From assembly GCA_900755685.1 (NCBI GenBank), contig CAAEHI010000011.1, positions 1-64,000 on the forward strand: DNA of 64,000 nucleotides, given 5' to 3'. Positions within the stretch are counted from its first letter, which is position 1. Each line of letters opens with the position of its first letter. Shown here piece by piece: positions 42,332 through 49,424 of the stretch. The position numbers and the translations under genes were made by a program. The notes beneath the pieces were generated by a model. The model had not been told where the DNA came from, searched no databases, and worked only from the letters and a program-made list of their open reading frames with translations. The DNA is from an uncultured Collinsella sp. Its GTDB lineage: Bacteria > Actinomycetota > Coriobacteriia > Coriobacteriales > Coriobacteriaceae.

Positions 42332-42676
42332 CTACTCTTTGATACTGGCGATGAGGTCGTTGGCCTTTGCGGCAATTACTTGGTTGATGTCGGCCTGCAG
42401 CTCCTCGTAGACCGCTATGGCTCGCTCACCGGCGGGGGTGAGGGTGGATCCGCGGGCGCCGTCGCGCTCGATGAGCTTGCAGCCCAGCTGACCTTCTGCC
42501 TCGTTTACAATGCGCCAGGCCTTGGAATACGCCATGCCCATGCTCTTGGCGGCTCGGTTGAGCGAGTGCTCGCGGGCGATACCCTGCAGCAGCAAGACGC
42601 AGCCGTGGCCGAAGACGCCCGGCAAATCCTTGTCGCACGCTTGAATGACCAACTTTGCCGTCGTCTTGTACTCCAT
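42332..42676 (-). CDS. ModE-like winged-helix regulator
   Basis: A 114-residue protein consisting only of a LysR/ModE-type N-terminal DNA-binding domain (HSLNRAAKSMGMAYSKAWRIVNEAEG, then GCKLIERDGARGSTLTPAGERAI). No molybdate-binding (TOBE) or effector domain is present. ATG 42676 is chosen; GTG 42685 is possible and GGGGAG stands just before it. Divergent from guaB. Target unknown; stand-alone ModE-N proteins often control metal or molybdenum functions. Confidence 0.75.
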   Translation of the reverse strand: MEYKTTAKLVIQACDKDLPGVFGHGCVLLLQGIAREHSLNRAAKSMGMAYSKAWRIVNEAEGQLGCKLIERDGARGSTLTPAGERAIAVYEELQADINQVIAAKANDLIASIKE

Positions 42677-42869
42677 ACGCTCCACGTCTCCCCGCTAAAG
42701 TGTTTGCTGGGCAAACGCAAAGCCTGCGTCAAACCCTCGTGTGCTCTTCTTAAATCATGCATTGTAGCAGTCAAAGTGCGTTAAGATACTTCCCCAGTAT
42801 TGGGCGCCCAAGGTTGGGCTGGGTCCTACGAGGCCTGCAGCCGACCGGTCGCATGGAAAAAGGAGAAAC

Positions 42870-44381
42870 ATGGCTACGTTCTTTCCCGGTGAGTCCCACA
42901 CGTTTTCGGAGTATCTGCTGGTCCCTGGTTACTCGTCCTCGCAGTGCATCCCCAACAACGTCTCTCTTAAGACGCCGCTGACCCGCTTTAAGCGCGGTGA
43001 GAAGCCGGCAATCACCCTGAACATCCCCATGGTTTCCGCCATCATGCAGTCCGTCTCGGGCGTCGACATGGGTGTCGCGCTCGCTACCGAGGGTGGCCTG
43101 TCCTTCATTTACGGTTCCCAGAGCGCCGAGTCCGAGGCCGCCATGGTCAAGGCCGTCAAGGATCACAAGGCTGGTTTCGTTCAGTCCGATTCCACGCTGA
43201 CCCCTGACATGACCATGGAGCAGGTCATCGAGCTCAAGGAGAAGACCGGCCACTCCACCATGCCGGTCACCGACGACGGCACTCCCAAGGGTAAGCTCCT
43301 GGGCATCGTCACCAGCCGTGACTATCGCCCCAGCCGCGATGACCACCAGACGAAGGTCTCCGAGTTCATGACCCCGCGTGAGCAGCTCATCGTGGGCGAC
43401 AAGAACATCAGCCTTAAGGTTGCCAACGACGTCATCTGGGACAACAAGCTCAACGCTCTGCCTATCGTCGACGACAACGATCACCTCATGGGCATCGTCT
43501 TCCGCAAGGACTACGACAGCCACAAGACCAACCCCAACGAGCTGCTCGATGGCGACAAGCGCTACATGGTTGGCGCCGGTATCAACACCCGCGACTATGC
43601 CGAGCGCGTGCCGCTGCTCATCGAGGCCGGCGCCGATGTCCTGTGCATCGACTCGTCCGAGGGCTTCAGCGAGTGGCAGAAGCGCACCATCGAGTGGATT
43701 CGCGCCAACTACGGCGAGGACGTCAAGGTCGGTGCCGGCAACGTCGTCGACGCCGAGGGCTTCCGCTTCCTGGCAGACTGCGGTGCCGACTTCATCAAGG
43801 TCGGTATCGGCGGCGGTTCCATCTGCATTACCCGCGAGACCAAGGGCATCGGCCGTGGCCAGGCCACCGCGCTGATCGACGTCTGCCGCGCTCGTGACGA
43901 GTACTACGAGGAGACCGGTGTTTACGTGCCCGTGTGCTCCGACGGCGGTATCGTCTACGACTACCACATGACGCTCGCCCTGGCCATGGGTGCAGACTTT
44001 ATGATGCTGGGCCGTTACTTCGCCCGCTTTGACGAGAGCCCGACCGAGCGCGTCAACGTCAATGGCCAGTACATGAAGGAGTACTGGGGCGAGGGTTCTG
44101 CGCGCGCACGCAACTGGCAGCGTTACGACCTGGGCGGCGCCGCGAAGCTCAGCTTCGTCGAGGGCGTCGACTCCTACGTTCCCTACGCCGGTTCCCTCAA
44201 GGACGGCGTGGGCGGCACGCTCTACAAGGTTAAGTCCACGATGTGCAACTGCGGTGCCCTATCGATCCCTGAGCTCCAGGAAAAGGCACGCCTAACGCTG
44301 GTCAGCTCCACCTCCATCGTCGAAGGCGGCGCCCACGACGTAGTCGTCAAGGACTCCCAGCAAAGCGTCAGCTACCGCTAA
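42870..44381 (+). CDS. guaB: IMP dehydrogenase
   Basis: A 503-residue enzyme oxidising IMP to XMP with NAD, the first committed step of GMP synthesis. Catalytic Cys319 lies in GIGGGSICITRE; the PMVSAIMQSVSG start of the barrel and the Arg-Tyr flap region (SARARNWQRYD) are present. Two CBS domains are inserted at about residues 95-225 (MTMEQVIELKEKTGHSTMPV, MTPREQLIVGDKNISLKVAND). Strong site AAAAAGGAGAA. A palindrome TTGGGCGCCCAA lies in its leader. Confidence 0.92.
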   Translation: MATFFPGESHTFSEYLLVPGYSSSQCIPNNVSLKTPLTRFKRGEKPAITLNIPMVSAIMQSVSGVDMGVALATEGGLSFIYGSQSAESEAAMVKAVKDHKAGFVQSDSTLTPDMTMEQVIELKEKTGHSTMPVTDDGTPKGKLLGIVTSRDYRPSRDDHQTKVSEFMTPREQLIVGDKNISLKVANDVIWDNKLNALPIVDDNDHLMGIVFRKDYDSHKTNPNELLDGDKRYMVGAGINTRDYAERVPLLIEAGADVLCIDSSEGFSEWQKRTIEWIRANYGEDVKVGAGNVVDAEGFRFLADCGADFIKVGIGGGSICITRETKGIGRGQATALIDVCRARDEYYEETGVYVPVCSDGGIVYDYHMTLALAMGADFMMLGRYFARFDESPTERVNVNGQYMKEYWGEGSARARNWQRYDLGGAAKLSFVEGVDSYVPYAGSLKDGVGGTLYKVKSTMCNCGALSIPELQEKARLTLVSSTSIVEGGAHDVVVKDSQQSVSYR

Positions 44382-44406
44382 GCGGCTTTCCCAAGCACCG
44401 CACCTT

Positions 44407-44460
44407 GCCGTTCAAACCGTCGCTCGCGTACCAAAGTACGCGTCGCTCCTCTTTCACGGC
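44407..44460. repeat. 54-bp structured repeat, copy 2
   Basis: Same design as 36746-36800: outer arms GCCGT/ACGGC, inner stem GCGTAC/GTACGC with loop CAAA. Here the outer arms have T-A where copy 1 has C-G. Confidence 0.75.
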
Positions 44461-44540
44461 AATCTGCGGCACTTGGAAAACCCGACTATGCTCGGGTGGG
44501 TAACAATTAGCGGTTGATTCACAACCACGTTATTTAGATA

Positions 44541-44575
44541 AAGCGAGATGCCTGCAAGTCGCAGGCATCTCGCTT
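44541..44575 (+). terminator. Terminator downstream of guaB
   Basis: Perfect 15-bp stem AAGCGAGATGCCTGC with loop AAGTC, then GTTGTATTT. Confidence 0.75.
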
Positions 44576-44610
44576 GTTGTATTTGCTATCATCATGCGAG
44601 TTAACGATGT

Positions 44611-44728
44611 GGCGGGGCGTTCTTACCTTTGCTCGCTGCAAGTTCCGCACGAGCCGAAGAGCACTTAATGTGCTCTTCGTGCGAGCAGGACTGTCCGCAG
44701 CAGTGAGTAAAGGTAAGAACGCCCCGCC
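44611..44728 (+). promoter_or_regulatory. Large structured palindrome before leuS
   Basis: Outer arms of 20 perfect pairs (GGCGGGGCGTTCTTACCTTT at 44611-44630, its complement ending at 44728) enclose another hairpin CGAAGAGCAC-TTAAT-GTGCTCTTCG. It ends 26 bases before the leuS start. No T-box consensus is seen. It could be a leader RNA structure or a palindromic mobile repeat. Confidence 0.6.
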
Positions 44729-44754
44729 CCAACCCAGCTAACAAAGGAGCTGAT

Positions 44755-47331
44755 ATGTGCGATTGCACAGATCATAAGGACGAGATCCCTGCCTACGACG
44801 CGCAGGCCATTGAGTCCCGGTGGATGAAGGCCTGGGAGGACTCCAACCTCTTTGCCGTCGACACCGACGACAGCAAGCCCAAGAAGTATGTGCTCGAGAT
44901 GTTCCCGTATCCGTCGGGCGACCTGCACATGGGCCACGCGCGCAACTATACCATCGGCGATGCCATGGCCCGTCAGGCCCGTATGCGCGGCTACGACGTG
45001 CTGCATCCCATCGGCTTTGACGCCTTTGGCCTGCCCGCCGAGAACGCCGCCATCAAGCACAACACGCAGGCTGCTGCCTGGACGTATAAGAACATGGACC
45101 AGGCGCTCGCCACGATGAAGCGAATGGGCTTCTCCTACGATCTGGATCGCATGGTCAAGACCTGCAGCCCCGACTACTACCGCTGGGGCCAGTGGATCTT
45201 TGAGAAGATGTGGGAAAAGGGCCTGGTCTATCGTAAGAAGAACCCGGTCAACTGGTGCCCCACTTGTAAGACCGTTCTGGCCAACGAGCAGGTTACCGAG
45301 GGTAAGTGCTGGCGCTGCGGCACCGAGCCCGAGAAGCGCGACCTGGAGCAGTGGTACTACAAGATTACCGAGTACTCCCAGGAGCTGCTCGACGACTTGG
45401 AGAAGCTCCCCGGCTGGCCCGAGCGCGTCAAGCAGATGCAGGCCAACTGGATCGGTCGCTCCGAGGGCGCCGAGGTCGACTTTACCCTGTGCGACCAGGA
45501 TGGCGAGCCCATCGAGGGCGACGAGGGCAAGATCACCGTCTTCACCACGCGTGCCGATACGCTCTTTGGCGTCTCCTTCTTTGTCCTGGCTCCCGAGTAC
45601 GCCGGCCTGCATGAGCTCGTCGAGGGCACGGAGTACGAGGAGGCCGTCACCAAGATCGTCGAGGACTCCAAGCATATCTCTGCCGTCGAGCGTGCCCAGG
45701 GCACCCTCGAGAAGCACGGTGCCTTCACGGGCCGCTATGTGGTAAACCCCGTCAACGGCGAGAAGGTTCCCGTGTGGGTTGCCGATTATGTCGTTGCCGA
45801 CTACGGTACCGGTGCCGTCATGGCCGTTCCCTGTGGCGACCAGCGCGACTTTGAGTTTGCCCGTAAGTACGACCTGCCGATCGTGCCGATCATCCTGGAC
45901 GATGACGATCGCGCTGCCGTCGAGGCCAGCGGCGAGACCATCGATACCTTCCATGCCGAGACTGTCGACTGGGATTGCGCCCACGCTGCCGAGGGCACGC
46001 TCGTCCAGTCCGGCAAGTACACCGGCATGCGCGGCGGTAAGCACTCCGAGGGCGAGGCTGCCATCGTGGCCGACCTCGAGGCCATGGGCTGCGGTCGTCG
46101 CAAGGTCGAGTTCCGCCTGCGCGACTGGCTCATCAGCCGCCAGCGCTATTGGGGCAACCCCATCCCGGCTATCCATTGCGAGCACTGCGGCATTGTACCC
46201 GTGCCCGAGGACCAGCTGCCGGTGACGCTGCCCGAGAACCTTGACCTGGGCGCCGGCGAAACCCTCGCCGAGTGCAAGGAGTTCTACGAGACCACCTGCC
46301 CGGTCTGCGGTCGCCCGGCCAAACGCGAGACCGATACCATGGACACCTTTACCTGCTCCAGCTGGTATTACCTTCGCTATACCGATCCGCACAACACCGA
46401 GCTGCCCTTCTCCCGCGAGGCCGCCGACCGTTGGATGCCCGTCGATAACTACATCGGCGGCATCGAGCACGCCATTCTGCACCTGCTCTACAGCCGCTTC
46501 TTTACCAAGGCGCTGCGCGACCTGGGCCTGCTGAGTGTGGACGAGCCCTTCACCAACCTGCTGTGCCAGGGCATGGTCAAGGACGAGAACGGCGACACCA
46601 TGTCCAAGTCCAAGGGCAATGTCGTGCCTCCGAGCTCGGTCATCGAGCCCTACGGCGCCGACACCATGCGTCTGGCGATCCTGTTTATCGCCCCGCCCGA
46701 GAAGGACTTCGACTGGGATCCCAAGGCCGTTGAGGGCGCCAACCGCTTCATCAAGCGCGCCTGGCGTATCGTTTGGCAGCTCGTCCAGTCCGGCGACGCC
46801 AACGTGACCTTCGACAAGTCCGCGCTCGACGAGGTTGCGATGAAGCTCTATCGCGAGCGTCACCGCACCATCGCCAAGTGCACCGAGGACTTCGATCGCG
46901 GCCAGTTCAACACCGCCATCTCGGCCGTCATGGAGCTCGTCAACGCGGCGAGCGCCTACCTCAACGCCACCGAGGGTACCGCCCGCGACAAGGCGCTGTG
47001 CTACGGCGTGGCTAAGGATATCGTGAGCGTCCTTGCCCCCATCTGCCCGTTCTGGGCCGACGAGCTGTGGCACGAGGCACTCGGCTGCGAGGGCAACGCC
47101 TACACCGCCGCCTGGCCCGAGTTCGACCTGGCCGAGTCCGTTGAGGACACGGTGCAGATCGTGGTCCAGGTGCTCGGCAAGGTCCGCGGCCGCGTCGACG
47201 TTGCCCGCGATGCCTCCAATGAGGATATGCAGGCTGCCGCCGAGGCCGCCGTCGCCAAGTGGCTCGAGGGCAAGACGGTCGTCAAGGCCATCTGCGTGCC
47301 CGGCAAGCTGGTCAACTTGGTGGTCAAGTAA
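44755..47331 (+). CDS. leuS: Leucyl-tRNA synthetase
   Basis: An 858-residue class I synthetase charging tRNA-Leu. The HIGH-type motif is PSGDLHMGHARNY (residues ~52-64) and the KMSKS-type motif is TMSKS (615-619). The CP1 editing domain lies between them (TTRADTLFGVSFFVLAPEY), with zinc-type Cys pairs (WCPTCKTVLANEQ, CWRCG). Start ATG 44755 behind AAAGGAG. Full length. Confidence 0.95.
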   Translation: MCDCTDHKDEIPAYDAQAIESRWMKAWEDSNLFAVDTDDSKPKKYVLEMFPYPSGDLHMGHARNYTIGDAMARQARMRGYDVLHPIGFDAFGLPAENAAIKHNTQAAAWTYKNMDQALATMKRMGFSYDLDRMVKTCSPDYYRWGQWIFEKMWEKGLVYRKKNPVNWCPTCKTVLANEQVTEGKCWRCGTEPEKRDLEQWYYKITEYSQELLDDLEKLPGWPERVKQMQANWIGRSEGAEVDFTLCDQDGEPIEGDEGKITVFTTRADTLFGVSFFVLAPEYAGLHELVEGTEYEEAVTKIVEDSKHISAVERAQGTLEKHGAFTGRYVVNPVNGEKVPVWVADYVVADYGTGAVMAVPCGDQRDFEFARKYDLPIVPIILDDDDRAAVEASGETIDTFHAETVDWDCAHAAEGTLVQSGKYTGMRGGKHSEGEAAIVADLEAMGCGRRKVEFRLRDWLISRQRYWGNPIPAIHCEHCGIVPVPEDQLPVTLPENLDLGAGETLAECKEFYETTCPVCGRPAKRETDTMDTFTCSSWYYLRYTDPHNTELPFSREAADRWMPVDNYIGGIEHAILHLLYSRFFTKALRDLGLLSVDEPFTNLLCQGMVKDENGDTMSKSKGNVVPPSSVIEPYGADTMRLAILFIAPPEKDFDWDPKAVEGANRFIKRAWRIVWQLVQSGDANVTFDKSALDEVAMKLYRERHRTIAKCTEDFDRGQFNTAISAVMELVNAASAYLNATEGTARDKALCYGVAKDIVSVLAPICPFWADELWHEALGCEGNAYTAAWPEFDLAESVEDTVQIVVQVLGKVRGRVDVARDASNEDMQAAAEAAVAKWLEGKTVVKAICVPGKLVNLVVK

Positions 47332-47356
47332 GCGCTACGCGCTTAGCTGACGCATA

Positions 47357-47395
47357 AAAGACGAGGGGCGATCCGGTTGGGTCGTCCCTCGTTTT
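47357..47395 (+). terminator. Terminator of leuS
   Basis: ACGAGGG and CCCTCGT pair around a partly paired interior, followed by TTTTG. Confidence 0.65.
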
Positions 47396-47538
47396 GCATG
47401 TACCTGCCTAGGTGCCTTCGGTCAATTGTCCTATTCTTGTGGAGAAGCTGTGCGCACGCTGACCTGCAGATTCGCACTGTGCTTGCACGTTTCTGCAGCT
47501 ATTGGTATAGTTTGCTTGCAAATGAAGTTGTAATTGAA

Positions 47539-47570
47539 AGAAGTGGGGTTTCGGCCCCGCTTCTTTTTTG
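47539..47570 (+). terminator. Terminator-like leader hairpin before rimP-nusA
   Basis: A 10-bp stem (AGAAGTGGGG/CCCCGCTTCT, loop TTTCGG) is followed by six T, only 20 bases before rimP. Likely promoter sequence (TGGTATAGTTTG, about 47500) lies upstream of the hairpin and leuS already has its own terminator, so this looks like an attenuator for the rimP-nusA-infB operon. Confidence 0.7.
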
Positions 47571-47589
47571 TATGGATGGAGGTGCCGCA

Positions 47590-48084
47590 ATGGTCAAGAC
47601 CAAGACCGAGCAGGCGATCATCGACGCGCTCGAGGCCGTCGCTCCCCAGCACGATGTCGACATCGTCGACGTCGAGCTCGTGGGTGCCACCAAGGCCCCC
47701 TGCGTACGCGTGCGTATCGAGGGTGCCGAGGGTCAGAGCCTGTCGCTCAACGACGTCACGGCCAACACCAAGTGGGTCGGCGATGTGATTGAGGAGCTCG
47801 ACCCTATCTCTTCGAGCTATACGCTCGAGGTGTCGAGCCCGGGTATGGCGCGTCCGCTGCGCCGCCCGTGCGACTTTGCCCGCTTTGTGGGCGAGAACTG
47901 TGAGCTCACCTCCACCGCCACCGAGGGCCGTCGCAAGTACGCCGGCAAGATTGCCGCCGCAACCGAGACCAACGTGACCCTCGAGCTCGAGGACGGCGAG
48001 TCCGTTACCCTCGATTTCTCTGATGTTAAAAAGTGCAAGTTGAAGCCCACCTACGACTTCAAGCCCGCGAAGGAAGGAAAGTAA
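47590..48084 (+). CDS. rimP: Ribosome maturation factor RimP
   Basis: A 164-residue 30S maturation factor. The N-terminal domain has DIVDVELVGATKAPCVRVRIEG and LEVSSPGMARPLRRPCDFARFVG, the family signature; the C-terminal SH3-like domain includes VTLDFSDVKKCKLKP. ATG 47590 after GGAGGTGCC is chosen; upstream in-frame codons cross the leader hairpin. It is followed by nusA after one base. Confidence 0.9.
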   Translation: MVKTKTEQAIIDALEAVAPQHDVDIVDVELVGATKAPCVRVRIEGAEGQSLSLNDVTANTKWVGDVIEELDPISSSYTLEVSSPGMARPLRRPCDFARFVGENCELTSTATEGRRKYAGKIAAATETNVTLELEDGESVTLDFSDVKKCKLKPTYDFKPAKEGK

Positions 48085-48085
48085 G

Positions 48086-49333
48086 ATGGCAGCATCCGAC
48101 ATGATGTCCGCCCTGATGGAGCTTTGCCAGGAGAAGCACATCGACCAGCTCTACCTGATCGACCGCCTGGAGCAGTCGCTCGCCAAGAGCTATGCCGAGA
48201 TCCTGCATCTTGAGTGGGGCGCCAAGGTGACCATCGACCGCACCACCGGCAAGATCTACGTCTACCGCCTGGAGCCGATCGACGATTCCATGGACGAGGA
48301 GGGCAACTTCACCGAGTTCGAGGAGATCGACGTCACCCCCAAGAACACGAGCCGCATTGCTGCCCAGCACGCTAAGGCCGAGATCAATGCCATCGTGCGC
48401 AACTCCGCCCGCGAGCAGATCTACGAGGAGTTCTCCGGCCGCATCGGCGACCTCATCAGCGGTACCGTTCTGCAGTCCACGCCCGACTTCACGATCGTCA
48501 AGATCCGCGAGGGCGTCGAGGCCGAGCTGCCGCACTTCGACCAGCGTCGTTACGAGAACGAGCGCAACGAGCGTCCGATGGGCGAGCGCTACCTGCACAA
48601 CCAGCACATCAAGGCCGTGATCATCGACGTTCGCGATCCCAACTCCAACCTGCAGCCGGTTCGTGGCGAGCACAGCCGTCCGCCGATTGTCATCTCCCGT
48701 ACCCACCCCGAGCTCATGCGTCGTCTGTTTGAGCAGGAGGTGCCCGAGATCTATGAGGGCACCGTCCAGATCAAGTCGATCGCCCGCGAGCCCGGCCAGC
48801 GCTCCAAGGTTGCAGTCCACTCGCTCGATGACCGTCTGGATCCCGTGGGCGCCTGCGTCGGCCCCAAGGGCAGCCGTGTTCGCGCTGTCGTGGGCGAGCT
48901 CCGTGGCGAGCGCGTCGACGTCATCCTTTGGGATGCCGATCCTGCCGTCTACGTCGCCAACGCCCTGTCGCCCGCCAAGGTCACCCGCGTCCTCATCGAC
49001 GAGGAGAAGGCCTACGCCGGCGTCATCGTGCCCGACGACCAGCTGTCCCTCGCCATCGGCAAGGAGGGCCAGAACGCCCGCCTCGCCGCCCGTCTGACCG
49101 GCTGGCACATCGACATCAAGTCTGAGACCCTTGCCGCCGACATTCTCAAGAACGTCCCCGTTCACGAGGAGCCCGCCGCCGATCTGATCGGTGACGAGGA
49201 GGACGACGACGTCCGTCGCTGCGAGTACGTGTCCGAGGACGGCATCCAGTGCCGCAACCAGGCCCGTCCGGGCTCCCGTTTCTGCGGTGTCCACGACACC
49301 GACGCCTTCGATGATGCGGAGGATCTGATCTAG
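48086..49333 (+). CDS. nusA: Transcription factor NusA with Cys/His tail
   Basis: A 415-residue elongation/termination factor: N-terminal RNA-polymerase-binding domain, S1 domain (GDLISGTVLQSTPDFTIVKI), KH1 (SRTHPELMRRLF...DPVGACVGPKGSRV) and KH2 (AIGKEGQNARLAARLTGWHIDI). After residue ~370 an acidic linker leads to RRCEYVSEDGIQCRNQARPG then SRFCGVHD, a Cys/Cys/Cys/His arrangement that looks like a small zinc-binding tail not found in E. coli or B. subtilis NusA. The usual neighbours ylxR and ylxQ are missing downstream. Confidence 0.92.
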   Translation: MAASDMMSALMELCQEKHIDQLYLIDRLEQSLAKSYAEILHLEWGAKVTIDRTTGKIYVYRLEPIDDSMDEEGNFTEFEEIDVTPKNTSRIAAQHAKAEINAIVRNSAREQIYEEFSGRIGDLISGTVLQSTPDFTIVKIREGVEAELPHFDQRRYENERNERPMGERYLHNQHIKAVIIDVRDPNSNLQPVRGEHSRPPIVISRTHPELMRRLFEQEVPEIYEGTVQIKSIAREPGQRSKVAVHSLDDRLDPVGACVGPKGSRVRAVVGELRGERVDVILWDADPAVYVANALSPAKVTRVLIDEEKAYAGVIVPDDQLSLAIGKEGQNARLAARLTGWHIDIKSETLAADILKNVPVHEEPAADLIGDEEDDDVRRCEYVSEDGIQCRNQARPGSRFCGVHDTDAFDDAEDLI

Positions 49334-49424
49334 CGCGCGGTCGCGCCGGGCGGGTCCCGGCGCATCTCCCACGCTCGTTCAGTCTCTAGGCACCCAAGGT
49401 GCCAGAAAGGGTAGGTGAAGTCAT

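Noticed and set aside
44611..44754. T-box riboswitch for leuS
   Set aside because: The conserved T-box sequence and a specifier loop were not found; only nested palindromes are visible.
44665..47073. 802-codon minus-strand ORF opposite leuS
   Set aside because: Shadow of high-GC leuS codons on the other strand; no family motifs or ribosome site, whereas the plus strand has all leuS motifs.
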